The translations under genes and the position numbers were made by a program. Of a DNA stretch of 56,235 nt, positions 1 to 8,550 are shown piece by piece. Below the pieces are notes generated by a model. That model saw nothing but the letters and a program-made list of their open reading frames with translations. It did no database searches and was not told the DNA's origin. Positions within the stretch are counted from its first letter, which is position 1. The number at the start of each line of letters is the position of its first letter. Source of the DNA: CAYJBH01 sp964370765 (GTDB taxonomy: Bacteria; Bacillota; Clostridia; Oscillospirales; Ruminococcaceae). The DNA lies in contig CAYJKW010000008.1 of assembly GCA_964370765.1 (NCBI GenBank), forward strand, positions 1 to 56,235, read 5' to 3'.

Positions 1-55
1 TCCATACTATATCCGCAAACTGCATCTCAATTTCACCAAGTTTGTATTCTATCAT
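1..55 (-). CDS. BlaI/MecI/CopY-family repressor, N-terminal fragment
   Basis: Only the first 18 codons lie in the window; the gene runs off the left edge. The start ATG is at 55 and the peptide begins MIEYKLGEIEMQFADIVW. This matches the opening of the winged-helix domain of BlaI/MecI-type repressors, where a KLGxxE start leads into an IVW or IIW motif. Such proteins bind dyads in their own promoter and are inactivated by a BlaR1-type membrane protease. The operator pair just upstream (74-117) supports the call. The partner protease, if any, lies outside the window. The assignment rests on a short stretch. Confidence 0.7.
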   Translation of the reverse strand, partial: MIEYKLGEIEMQFADIVW

Positions 56-73
56 TATATTTATCTCCCGTCT

Positions 74-117
74 GTTTACTCACAATAAACTGTACTTTTA
101 GTTTACTGCAAGTAAAC
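74..117 (-). promoter_or_regulatory. Tandem operator dyads of the BlaI-like regulator
   Basis: Two copies of one dyad lie just upstream of the repressor start. Positions 101-117 read GTTTACT-GCA-AGTAAAC, a perfect inverted repeat. Positions 74-90 read GTTTACT-CAC-AATAAAC, with one mismatch. Their start points are 27 bp apart, which places them on about the same helix face. Paired dyads next to the gene are typical of autoregulated BlaI/MecI repressors. That these are the regulator's operators is inferred from position and symmetry. Confidence 0.65.
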
Positions 118-307
118 AGATTTGTCAATAACCTATAGCATTTTTATTGTTAAGTAATTTCAAACCTGCTTCTTATTTTCATTATACATCTGTTTTTAGT
201 GAACAACTGTAACATTGCATCAACTATAAACAAAATCAACCTTTCAAAAAGCACTATACTGCTGTTTATAACGCTTACCAAAGGAGGACTTCCGGTTCTA
301 CCTATCG

Positions 308-568
308 TTATCTTTTATAGTTTAGAATTATAGATAATATAATGTTTTCGATAAATATAGCAACGTTGATCCATAGTGATGTTGCAAAGTAATTATAAAA
401 ACTCTCCACGCTCCAATCTTCTGTTAATAGTGATACCAAGACACTTCTACAGTTTATACCATCATTCATTGTCGGTACTGTACTTGCAAGAAAATTTAGC
501 AATAGGTCCGCTGTAATAACGGCAGAAACTGCAAGCAAAATAAGCGATACGACTTTAATTTTTTTCAT
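308..568 (-). CDS. Small two-helix membrane protein, unknown
   Basis: An 86-residue protein with a basic N-terminus (MKKIK), a hydrophobic helix at about residues 6-28 and a second at about 66-83. The loop between them is polar and contains several Trp, Tyr and Phe residues. A ribosome-binding-like AAAGGGTG lies about five bases before the ATG. It is on the same strand as, and downstream of, the type VII secretion operon, but a hairpin terminator and about 490 bases separate them. No family is recognised. A small membrane immunity protein is one possibility and is pure inference. Confidence 0.5.
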   Translation of the reverse strand: MKKIKVVSLILLAVSAVITADLLLNFLASTVPTMNDGINCRSVLVSLLTEDWSVESFYNYFATSLWINVAIFIENIILSIILNYKR

Positions 569-972
569 ATAGGCACCCTTTCTATTTCAGTTAAATCATT
601 ATAATTAGCAAACAGGCTCTATTGTCCCATTCTAAATTTCATAATCCCCCCTATTTTCTCATTGTTACATTTTAATAAACAATACACCACTTATTAAAAA
701 AAAGCAACTTATATCTCCGCTACACCCTATTTGTTTGATTTCTATACATCATGTTTTTGACATCACACAGGAATAGCAAAGCAAAAATAAGCCCGCTGTT
801 CTGCAAGATAAACCGCACCTTGTAATAAGCTTATTTTAAAAATTCAAACTAATAATATATTCTATAACTGCCGCAAACTATTAACCTTGTTAAAAAGGAG
901 AATGTTAACATACCAGCGCCATTCGAAAAGTTAGCGGCATGGGTAGATAATATGGTTTTATAGATATAACTT
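569..972. other. AT-rich intergenic region without recognisable genes
   Basis: About 400 bases without a convincing reading frame on either strand. A good ribosome-binding sequence (AAAGGAG near 894-900, plus strand) is followed only by a 10-codon frame from the ATG at 902. A longer frame there has no standard start codon. Promoters for the 86-residue gene may lie in the part next to it, but none stands out. Confidence 0.4.
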
Positions 973-1023
973 AGCAACAAACAATCGGTGCCCTATTAAC
1001 GGAACACCGATTGTTTTGTTGCT
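973..1023 (-). terminator. Hairpin terminator of the type VII secretion operon
   Basis: CAATCGGTG (982-990) pairs exactly with CACCGATTG (1005-1013) around a 14-base loop. The flanks AGCAACAAA and TTTGTTGCT (with one bulged T) extend the stem to 973-1023. It sits about 35 bases after the last gene of the minus-strand operon. The U-tract is interrupted, so it may act as a long processed stem as well as a terminator. Confidence 0.7.
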
Positions 1024-1056
1024 ATTTATAGTAGGCTACAACACCTGTGTGTTGTC

Positions 1057-1878
1057 CTACTCATAATCGAATACCACTGTATCCGACTCAATACTATTTA
1101 ACTTTTCCTTTGCTTTTTTAAGTGCATCCTCCGCCTCCTGCACCCCATTTGTATCCTGCGGTGATTGTGGTAGGTATTGGTTATTGGATTGTTCCTGTGC
1201 TTTTGCCGCCTTTTTTTCTTTTGATAGTGATGACAGCTTCAATCCTCCTGCAACGCCAGCTGCACCTACCGCAGCGCCTGCCACTGCAACTCCGGCACCT
1301 AACGCTACTCCACCTAGCCCCGCTGCATTACCAGCAGCAGCTGCCGCTGTTGCTGCTTCTGCCCCAGCCAATGTTGCAGCTGAACCTGCCTCGGCACCCA
1401 TTACAGCGCCGGCGGCACCTACCTCGGCACCGGCTACCGCACCTGCAGCTCCGACTGTTGCCCCGGCCGTGGCAGCCTCATAGCCAACCTGTGCGCCGGC
1501 TACCGTATAGGCAGAGGCTGCAGACCCAGAAAGACCTTCACCGGCTGCATCCGATATCACCACAGGATTTTTATAAAAATCTCTACTGTGCGCCCTAGTC
1601 CCTTCAGCACGTGTAACATTCTTTTTCTCGGTACCTGTATATTCCTCAATTATTTCTCCAAGTGTAGCCGAGGCAATTGCCAGCAACTCCGACTTAGAGC
1701 CTATGTTAGATGAAACATTTATTAATGATGTACGGGCAGTCGAAAGCAACTCGTCCTGACCCAGATTGGCAGATGCCACCAATACTTTTTCGGCAATGTT
1801 TTTCATCTGGGTTGAGATTGTTTTAAGTTCATCTATCTGCTGTTTGAGCAGATTAAAAGACACCTTATATTCTGACAT
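1057..1878 (-). CDS. Glycine-zipper protein, last gene of the type VII secretion operon (possible effector)
   Basis: A 273-residue protein. Residues 1-85 are predicted helical and resemble the helical heads of type VII substrates, but without a WXG turn. A linker follows (about 85-115). Then comes a long Ala/Gly-rich stretch at about 120-215 with repeated GAxxGA and AGAEAG motifs, typical of glycine zippers that pack helices in membranes. The tail is charged and coiled-coil-like (about 220-273). It lies directly after five WXG100 genes with a normal AAAGGA site. Some LXG-type toxins combine a helical export head with a glycine-zipper membrane domain. An effector role is inferred; a structural membrane component is the alternative. 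Confidence 0.6.
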   Translation of the reverse strand: MSEYKVSFNLLKQQIDELKTISTQMKNIAEKVLVASANLGQDELLSTARTSLINVSSNIGSKSELLAIASATLGEIIEEYTGTEKKNVTRAEGTRAHSRDFYKNPVVISDAAGEGLSGSAASAYTVAGAQVGYEAATAGATVGAAGAVAGAEVGAAGAVMGAEAGSAATLAGAEAATAAAAAGNAAGLGGVALGAGVAVAGAAVGAAGVAGGLKLSSLSKEKKAAKAQEQSNNQYLPQSPQDTNGVQEAEDALKKAKEKLNSIESDTVVFDYE

Positions 1879-1915
1879 TTGATAGCCATTCCTTTCCTAA
1901 CGTAAAAATGTTAAT

Positions 1916-2245
1916 CTATCGCATTGTATTTCCTGAGAGCTTAGGTAGGCTATCTGCAGCCTCCATCACCTGATGTATACCACTCTCATAGCTATCTGCT
2001 GTCTCATTAAGTGATAATATTGTAGTCTTCATCATTTCAATATACTCACTACAAGAAGCCTTAACCTTAGTAAAGCTTGCCACATACTGCTCAGCCGCCT
2101 CACCTGTCCAAAGCGCTCTTAGTTTTTTAGTTTCATCTTCGGCCTGGCTTATTAGTGTAACGTATGCTTTTTGAATCCGTTCCATTTCGCTGGCATATTT
2201 TCTTAGTTCAACGTGACTTACACGAATTTCCTCATTTAAAGCCAT
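1916..2245 (-). CDS. WXG100 (EsxA-like) protein 5
   Basis: A 109-residue protein of the size and pattern of WXG100 proteins: two amphipathic helices joined by a turn with the WTG motif at about residues 47-49, followed by EAAEQY. WXG100 proteins form helical-hairpin dimers and are secreted through, or serve as chaperones for, type VII secretion. The C-terminal helix has no clean YxxxD/E export signal (it reads SYESGIHQ). It lies 37 bases before the glycine-zipper gene and may be its partner. Confidence 0.9.
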   Translation of the reverse strand: MALNEEIRVSHVELRKYASEMERIQKAYVTLISQAEDETKKLRALWTGEAAEQYVASFTKVKASCSEYIEMMKTTILSLNETADSYESGIHQVMEAADSLPKLSGNTMR

Positions 2246-2299
2246 ATTAAAATCCCTTTCTTATCGTCTGGTTAAAACATTAAAGGTGTTAATCAGTTA

Positions 2300-2605
2300 T
2301 TAGCCCTTACCCAACATTGCACGAATTGTGCCCGATGCCTCATCCTCCGCTTTGGCATATATACTACCTACCTCGCTTAAGCTTCTTGAAGCAGAATCAA
2401 TCAAGGCTGCCATTTTTTCAAGATCAGGTGAATGAGCTCTGAAATCTTCAATATACCTGCTTGCCGCCTCACCATGCCATTTAGATGCAAGTTGCTCCAT
2501 TATTTCGGCTAACTTCGAATAGTTTGTAACCATGGACACACTTATATTTTCAAGCTCGGTAGAGGCCTCTCTCATCTTTTGCAGATTTGCAGTTGTGCTT
2601 GCCAT
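2300..2605 (-). CDS. WXG100 (EsxA-like) protein 4
   Basis: A 101-residue helical hairpin protein with the turn WHG at about residues 43-45 followed by EAASRY. The C-terminal half contains YAKAE, which fits the YxxxD/E export signal of type VII substrates. A GAAAGGA site sits eight bases before the ATG, the same spacing as in neighbouring genes. It is one of five diverged paralogues in a row. They share only the WXG turn and hydrophobic pattern, so the duplication is old or each has a different partner. Confidence 0.92.
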   Translation of the reverse strand: MASTTANLQKMREASTELENISVSMVTNYSKLAEIMEQLASKWHGEAASRYIEDFRAHSPDLEKMAALIDSASRSLSEVGSIYAKAEDEASGTIRAMLGKG

Positions 2606-2635
2606 AATAAAATTCCTTTCTGTACCTAAAACCTA

Positions 2636-2941
2636 CTATACACCTGCACCACGCGAGGCATTCTCCTCCTCCATCCGCTTTAGTGTAGCGGCAGAACTGG
2701 CGATATAATCGGCGATCTGTTTTAGTTGCCGTGAATCAAGCTCTAACTCCTCCCTCTTTTTTTCAAGAAAAGTTCGAAACGCTTTTCCACTATCTCCGGT
2801 CCATGCAGCACCTACACCTTCTGATATATCTCCAAGTGCCTTTGCACACTTTTGTGATAGCTCGGTTGCTGCAAGCTCAACCTCCTTTTGCTGTGTCATT
2901 GTTTGCTGATAGTTAAATGTGTATGTCGACATAAAAGCCAC
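2636..2941 (-). CDS. WXG100 (EsxA-like) protein 3
   Basis: A 101-residue protein with the turn WTG at about residues 47-49 followed by DSGKAF, and helices on both sides. No YxxxD/E motif is visible near the C-terminus, so this copy may be exported as the signal-less partner of a heterodimer. It is 16 bases from the next upstream WXG100 gene. The alternative start MSTYTF, three residues in, is possible, but the first Met has the better ribosome-binding spacing. Confidence 0.88.
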   Translation of the reverse strand: MAFMSTYTFNYQQTMTQQKEVELAATELSQKCAKALGDISEGVGAAWTGDSGKAFRTFLEKKREELELDSRQLKQIADYIASSAATLKRMEEENASRGAGV

Positions 2942-2956
2942 TCCTTTCTATGAGAA

Positions 2957-3280
2957 CTATCTCATCGATAAACCATTAGTAGATAATGATCTACCAGATT
3001 CCACTGCATGTTTTTCTGTCTGGTCATAGATTCCTGCAAGCTCATTTAATGTTTTGCTATACTTTTCCATATTCTGTAATAACTGCTCACCACTTGTCTT
3101 CATTGAGTTTGCCATAGCCCTTACCCGATCCGAGGACGAGCCTTGCCAAGCACTACGCAGGCTGTTTATCTCACGAAGATATGTATCCACACTCTGTGCT
3201 ATCTGTGCTCTTGCAGCGCTTATCTCCTCACTGGCAGCTATAAACGCCTTAGTTTCTATCTTTATCTCTGTGCCTGCCAT
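2957..3280 (-). CDS. WXG100 (EsxA-like) protein 2
   Basis: A 107-residue helical hairpin protein with the WQG turn at about residues 44-46 (AWQGSSSDR) and a C-terminal YDQTE that fits the YxxxD/E type VII export signal. It is 18 bases downstream of the first WXG100 gene. Secretion through the EssC channel, alone or as a dimer with a neighbour, is the expected role. Confidence 0.92.
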   Translation of the reverse strand: MAGTEIKIETKAFIAASEEISAARAQIAQSVDTYLREINSLRSAWQGSSSDRVRAMANSMKTSGEQLLQNMEKYSKTLNELAGIYDQTEKHAVESGRSLSTNGLSMR

Positions 3281-3298
3281 ATTATCTTCCTTTCTTTG

Positions 3299-3598
3299 TT
3301 ACCTGAGCGATGTTACCTTGCTTAAGATATTACTCTCGGTTGCATCGAATGTTTCGGCCATGCTACGCAGTAGCTCACAGTTTTCGTTAAGTTGTTCTAT
3401 CATCTCATTCATCGCTTCACGATCTGTTTGGTATGCCTGCATGAATGCCGCTTTAGCCTCCGATGTCCACTGCCTGTCAAGCGCCATAACTGCATCTGAA
3501 AACTTCTGTGCTTCAGCAGCTATTTTAGTTGCTTCGGTCTGCATGCGTCCAATGGATGCATTTATCTTTGCCGAGTTTACATTAGTTGTATCTGCCAT
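3299..3598 (-). CDS. WXG100-family protein 1 (WXS variant)
   Basis: A 99-residue protein, first of the tandem set, 15 bases after esaB. The turn reads WTS instead of WXG (QWTSEAKAAF, about residues 47-56), and the C-terminal motif is FDATE where a Tyr is usual. Length and helix pattern otherwise fit WXG100. The Gly-to-Ser change also occurs in other Firmicutes homologues, so it is probably functional. Being next to esaB and essC, it may be the core EsxA-like subunit of the system. Confidence 0.85.
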   Translation of the reverse strand: MADTTNVNSAKINASIGRMQTEATKIAAEAQKFSDAVMALDRQWTSEAKAAFMQAYQTDREAMNEMIEQLNENCELLRSMAETFDATESNILSKVTSLR

Positions 3599-3613
3599 AA
3601 CCTATCACCTCTT

Positions 3614-3868
3614 CTATATTAATATTATGGTGTCGCCGCTTTTAACATCAACCGACGATAGTATTTCATCATTACTTAAAAGTCCACCTAGATTTTTTGA
3701 GCAGAACAAAACCTGTGAAAGATCATTAAAAACATCCCTGCCCTCAACAAGAGATATCTGCTTAATGAAGTCATCCTTAACCCTACCAACACTTAGATTG
3801 GAATCTACTGAAAATTCGTAGGTTTTTGCACTACCCGGCACCTGAATATCTAAAAATATCTTTGCCAT
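3614..3868 (-). CDS. esaB: EsaB/YukD ubiquitin-like type VII secretion component
   Basis: An 84-residue protein with a beta-grasp pattern: MAKIFLDIQVPG strand, a central helix (VGRVKDDFIKQI) and a C-terminal SVDVKSGDTIILI strand. This matches EsaB/YukD proteins, small cytoplasmic ubiquitin-fold subunits that assist or regulate Firmicutes type VII secretion. It lies between essC (12 bases) and the first WXG100 gene (15 bases), the usual neighbourhood. No C-terminal diglycine is present, as expected for YukD. Confidence 0.85.
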   Translation of the reverse strand: MAKIFLDIQVPGSAKTYEFSVDSNLSVGRVKDDFIKQISLVEGRDVFNDLSQVLFCSKNLGGLLSNDEILSSVDVKSGDTIILI

Positions 3869-3880
3869 ACCTGCTCCTTC

Positions 3881-6800
3881 CTATCTGTTTTCGGCCGCTT
3901 TTTGTGCAAGCGGAGTTACTATCTTTACTAGCATGTCATCCCCATCCGGCATAGCTGTATATCCACTGCCGGCAGATAGCTGCCTTGCACTATCAGATGC
4001 CGACATATCAAAGTTTAAAACGCCCTGTTGATCAAACATGCCGCCAAGGTGTATTCCGGTGTTGTAGGATGCCCAGCTACGCATTAAATCATAACGTGCA
4101 TTATCAAAATAGTCATCCGGCTGTAGAACTGCAAACATGTTAATTTTATGTTGGCTCCCTTTTTGTACTGCAATCTCTAAAAAATCATTCATCTGTACAC
4201 GACGACTGTATACAGCTTGCATAAACAGATTCATGTCACCTATGCACAACACTATACGTTGCTCGCCTTTCATGGCTGCCTTAATATTTTTCGAGCTATC
4301 TCTGGCATCGTTAACAATACTGTTTCGTCTTGTGAATTCCCCTACTAATGTGTTCTCCATAAGCGAGAAAAGTTCCTCGTCGGTATGGCAAACTGTATCA
4401 AACACTCCAAGCTTTTCAAGTTCACTATCAACCGAGTCGAAAAGATATAACTTTGAACCCTTAGCCTTAAGCTGTAGTGCAATTGATTTCATAAACTGTT
4501 TTCTACCAGTATCGGCAAAACCGCTTACACTGTAGCAGAAAACTTTATCAAGATCTACCGTAAACAGGTCATGCGTTTCGCTGTTTATTCCAACTGCAAT
4601 GGTATCTACATCCAATGCCTTTACCTTATCACTACCTACAAATTCATCACAGAAAACCCCTTCCACCTTAGTTCCTAGTTTTTTTATTCCGGAATCATTT
4701 TTAAGGTCGGCAAACTTTCTGCGCAGTGTTTGTGCAGGGCTTGTGCCCGGATCCTCCTTAACGCAAAGAGCTACTTGGAATTCGATCGGTAGCGGTGCTT
4801 TAATTAATCCACGACCCGGTGTGCGATCATCTGGTAGTATTTCACTGCGTGTACCGATAACTGCTTCATATTCGAATTTATCCGCCATCTGTAGTGCGAT
4901 ACCGTTTGTAAAGTTCTGCCTCATACGCCCACGAATATCACCGGTGTTGTTAATAGCAAGGACAATAAATATTCCATAGCTCGCTGCCTCACGGGTAAGC
5001 TGAATCACCGTATCTTCATATCGATCATAGCTATCGGCAAATGCTACATAGTTGTCTATGAAGAGTAGCACTGCAGGACAATCATCCGACTGAGTTATAT
5101 AGTCACGATACGAGCCTATGCCCATCTGGCTAAACTTATTCTTACGCTCAGACAATGTGTTTTTAAGCAGATCAAACATCTGTTCAATCTTGTCGTCTTC
5201 GCCCTCGAACATAACACCCCCGACCTGTGGTAGATCGCCGAACACCGTCATAGTTCTGCTAGAGAAGTCCGCTATGTAGATATTAACTTCCTCGGCCGAG
5301 TAACGGGTAACCGCACTGTAGATAAGAGTCTGTAGCAGGGTTGTTTTACCGCTACCACTGCTACCGCAAACTATAAGATGTCCATCACGCATAAAATCAA
5401 CACCCACCACAAACTGGCTCTGTGTTTCGGGACTGTCGGCAAACCCGATAGGAAGAACAAGCGAGATTCCCTCCGACTTTTGAGGTATATCAAGCTGTTC
5501 GAGATATATTGCTCTTGGCAGTGGATCTAGCCAAATTTGACGTAAAGCCGCTATACTATTATTATCGGCAACCGTGCCAAGGTGTTTTACAATTGCATCA
5601 AGTTGTGTTAGCTTTGCAATATTATCACTCTTTTTCTTACTCTTTTTCTTTGGAACTGCATTTTTTCCGATAAGATTGATTAACTCGACCTTTGAATTTT
5701 TATCATCGGTAAATGGGATATGCGGTGTATACTCAGCGCCTGACCAGCCGCTTTGAAATTCTTCAAAAATTTCATCACTACCAACCTGGAAGTATCCGCG
5801 GCCGGTACCGGTTATAAACGCAGCATCAGGTCGTTTTAGCATCTCGGCCGAGTCCTGCTTATCAGCAACACGCAGACAAAGACGAAAACGAGTATTCGAC
5901 CATATTTCATCATCCACAACACCGGATGGTTTCTGGGTTGCAAGTATTAAATTTACACCTAGAGAACGTCCAACACGTGCAGCGGAGACCAGTGCACGGA
6001 CAAACTCCGGCTGTTCCTTTTTAAGCTCCGCAAATTCATCGGCTATAATCAATAGGTGTGGCATCGGCTCGGAGGCAACCCCAGAACGATAAAGCTCAAT
6101 ATATGCATCGATATGTTTAACCTTGTAGTCGTTGAACACCTTTTGACGGTGCTTAATCTCGGCATTAATGGATAGAAGTGCTCTATCGGTAGCATTACCA
6201 CCAAGATTTGTTATAACTCCGGCAAGATGTGGCAACCCAATAAAGCTTTGTGCCATACCGCCGCCCTTATAGTCAATAAGTATAAAAGCTATCTCGTGCG
6301 GGTGATAGTTAACAGCTAATGAAAGTATGTAACTTTGTAATGTCTCGGATTTACCGGAACCGGTAGTACCGGCAACAAGGCCATGAGGGCCATGGTATTT
6401 TTCATGAATATCAAGGAATAATGGTAGCCCGCCGGACTTATATCCTACCATCGCCTTCATGCTCTCATAGGTCCGATTTTCAAGCCATTTTTTCATTACC
6501 TCTAAATCCTCAACATTAGAGGTTTTGTACATATCAAGGAAGGTGAGTAGCTCCGGAATTGCTGAGGAGGAGCCAAGCTCCCGTACTCTAAAACCGGATA
6601 ACTTTCTTGTATAGTTGTTCATAACACCAACCGGCAGGTCGCAGAACATAACATTCACTCTTTCATCAAAGCTTCCGTTTGTGCTGTAAAAGCCGTTATA
6701 GTCTTTATCGTCACGAATTATAGCACTGCAGGCAGCAGGAAGTTTATCTGTAGAGCTAACCGGAAATACAACGGTTATGCCAAGTTCTGCTGTTGGAGAT

Positions 6801-8497
6801 AGTAGGTATTTTGCCATTGGCTCATTCTCGATTAGTGAGATGTCACCTATTACAACGACATAGTGCGGTAGAATTTTCTCCTCTACCTTTTTCCCTCTAT
6901 AGCGTTCAAGGCGGTCACGAACTACAGTAGACAAGAAATAAAGTACATCACCGACACTGTTTTTATCATTTGCAATCATTCTAACACTGCCATCCGGTGA
7001 CCAACTATGCGGTAGATAACGGGTATGGTCCCACATATCAAGCTCATTCATCGGGTAGATAAATGCTGTGCGCAGTTCGGTATAAGGGTGTAGTGCTGTA
7101 AGTTGTGCCGTAATTGCTCTAACAAGATTAAGTGCCTTTGCACGATCTTGACTTACAACACCTATCATCATGTTACTGTCGAGCGATATTTCGGACGGTA
7201 CATTATTAATAATACGTGTTCTTGCTTTTATGGCATCAAGACTATCGTTAAGTGGATCATAGGCTACAACACCCTGCTCCTTAGCAATTTTCACTTCGTT
7301 AAACGATGGCATATCACAGTTACCTAAGGTAACATGTAGATAGTCTGCATGCACGCTGCTTTTCTCCCAAAGCCTTGGACTGTCGGACATTGCAAAGTCG
7401 ACAGCCTCCTGTACATTCGGAAGCATAGTGTAAAGAACTTTACGGTTATATTCAATTTTTTGAGCTATCTGGGAGCTCATCTTATCAAGATATTGGTTAT
7501 AGCTGTTTACACGATAGTTCTCAGACTTCGTAGCCTCTTCGCGATTATATCTAATGTTCAGGATAGCCCAACCGCCACCAATTGCCGCCGCACCTATCGA
7601 CATTACCGCTGCACCGGCAATATTTGTTCCACCACCACTTATTAAAGTTCCGGCAAGCATTGGGATTACCATAGTAAAGGAGGGGCCAAGTGTCATAAAC
7701 AGTGGTTGTTGTTTTTGGGTTGATTTTGTTGGTGCACGTTCAATACTAAAAGATTCTCTATCTACAAGTTCAACCTTACGTGGTGTCCTTAAAAAGAATT
7801 GGGCATCGCCAGCTACTTCTTCTACCTCATTGCTAAACTCAGTTGGTTCAATCTTAATTTTACGAAGGCGTTGTTCGTTAATACTGCACTCCCCTTTTGG
7901 GTTGTTTATTGCAAGCACATTATCAAGATAGACTATCTTCAAACCTACAATATAAACCACATCGCCATATAATAGTGGTTGTTTAGCTGTAAGCAACCTT
8001 CCGTTCACAAAGGTTCCGTTTACACTGTTTTTATCGCAGATGTAAACACAACCGGCCTCTTTGCTAATCTCGGCATGTACAGGTGAACAAAATCTGTTTG
8101 CATAGGTAATTGCATTCCCGGAAACGCCGCTACCAATTGTTACGACACCTATACTGTTTAGATCTAAATAGTATTTATCAAAGGTAGCATTCCCTGAGTC
8201 GGCTAATGTAACGGTCAATGAAAATACTATATCGGTACCCTTTACGGTACAGTTTAGTAGTTTTCCGGGTTCTAGAATAGTTTCTGTTACAGGTATTTCA
8301 TCTAAAGTTATATTAAACTGTGATGAATCAGAAAGACTCCATACCTCACTCCAAACTTCAAGCGGTAGCACAATATCCTCGGTCAGCCCACTTACCGAGG
8401 GGCGTATCTCGACTGGGTGAGACTTGTTGTCAACAGCAGGAAGATATATCTCTTGAAATCCATTTTCAAATATAATTGTCACCAATAAGTTGCTCAT
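3881..8497 (-). CDS. essC: EssC/YukBA-type FtsK/SpoIIIE ATPase of type VII secretion
   Basis: A 1538-residue membrane ATPase that drives substrate export. Visible order: an N-terminal beta-rich region; an FHA-like domain at about residues 115-195 with SPVHAEI and NGTFVNG motifs; a pair of membrane segments at about 268-312; then three FtsK-type domains. Domain 1 has Walker A GTTGSGKS (710-717) and Walker B LLIIADEF (about 815-822). Domain 2 has GSSGSGKT (1045-1052) and LLFIDNY (about 1144-1150). Domain 3 (about 1320 on) has no P-loop, reading GFADTGRKQ instead. This is the length and layout of Firmicutes EssC, so the machine core appears intact. Substrates probably dock on the C-terminal domains. 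Confidence 0.95.
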   Translation of the reverse strand: MSNLLVTIIFENGFQEIYLPAVDNKSHPVEIRPSVSGLTEDIVLPLEVWSEVWSLSDSSQFNITLDEIPVTETILEPGKLLNCTVKGTDIVFSLTVTLADSGNATFDKYYLDLNSIGVVTIGSGVSGNAITYANRFCSPVHAEISKEAGCVYICDKNSVNGTFVNGRLLTAKQPLLYGDVVYIVGLKIVYLDNVLAINNPKGECSINEQRLRKIKIEPTEFSNEVEEVAGDAQFFLRTPRKVELVDRESFSIERAPTKSTQKQQPLFMTLGPSFTMVIPMLAGTLISGGGTNIAGAAVMSIGAAAIGGGWAILNIRYNREEATKSENYRVNSYNQYLDKMSSQIAQKIEYNRKVLYTMLPNVQEAVDFAMSDSPRLWEKSSVHADYLHVTLGNCDMPSFNEVKIAKEQGVVAYDPLNDSLDAIKARTRIINNVPSEISLDSNMMIGVVSQDRAKALNLVRAITAQLTALHPYTELRTAFIYPMNELDMWDHTRYLPHSWSPDGSVRMIANDKNSVGDVLYFLSTVVRDRLERYRGKKVEEKILPHYVVVIGDISLIENEPMAKYLLSPTAELGITVVFPVSSTDKLPAACSAIIRDDKDYNGFYSTNGSFDERVNVMFCDLPVGVMNNYTRKLSGFRVRELGSSSAIPELLTFLDMYKTSNVEDLEVMKKWLENRTYESMKAMVGYKSGGLPLFLDIHEKYHGPHGLVAGTTGSGKSETLQSYILSLAVNYHPHEIAFILIDYKGGGMAQSFIGLPHLAGVITNLGGNATDRALLSINAEIKHRQKVFNDYKVKHIDAYIELYRSGVASEPMPHLLIIADEFAELKKEQPEFVRALVSAARVGRSLGVNLILATQKPSGVVDDEIWSNTRFRLCLRVADKQDSAEMLKRPDAAFITGTGRGYFQVGSDEIFEEFQSGWSGAEYTPHIPFTDDKNSKVELINLIGKNAVPKKKSKKKSDNIAKLTQLDAIVKHLGTVADNNSIAALRQIWLDPLPRAIYLEQLDIPQKSEGISLVLPIGFADSPETQSQFVVGVDFMRDGHLIVCGSSGSGKTTLLQTLIYSAVTRYSAEEVNIYIADFSSRTMTVFGDLPQVGGVMFEGEDDKIEQMFDLLKNTLSERKNKFSQMGIGSYRDYITQSDDCPAVLLFIDNYVAFADSYDRYEDTVIQLTREAASYGIFIVLAINNTGDIRGRMRQNFTNGIALQMADKFEYEAVIGTRSEILPDDRTPGRGLIKAPLPIEFQVALCVKEDPGTSPAQTLRRKFADLKNDSGIKKLGTKVEGVFCDEFVGSDKVKALDVDTIAVGINSETHDLFTVDLDKVFCYSVSGFADTGRKQFMKSIALQLKAKGSKLYLFDSVDSELEKLGVFDTVCHTDEELFSLMENTLVGEFTRRNSIVNDARDSSKNIKAAMKGEQRIVLCIGDMNLFMQAVYSRRVQMNDFLEIAVQKGSQHKINMFAVLQPDDYFDNARYDLMRSWASYNTGIHLGGMFDQQGVLNFDMSASDSARQLSAGSGYTAMPDGDDMLVKIVTPLAQKAAENR

Positions 8498-8550
8498 TCA
8501 AAACATCCTTTCAGCATTGTGTTTCTATCTACTACAATCAGATAAGGCTA

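Noticed and set aside
902..934. Possible small peptide behind AAAGGAG on the plus strand
   Set aside because: The ATG frame gives only ten codons, and the longer neighbouring frame (PAPFEKLAAWVDNM) has no ATG, GTG or TTG start.
1122..1598. Long plus-strand frames opposite the glycine-zipper gene
   Set aside because: They are Pro/Leu- or Ala-rich mirror frames of the repetitive GC-rich gene on the other strand and lack ribosome binding sites.
3054..3821. Plus-strand frame of 255 codons across two WXG100 genes and esaB
   Set aside because: Low-complexity Ser/Leu/Ala-rich composition, no ribosome site, and it is antisense to three well-supported genes.
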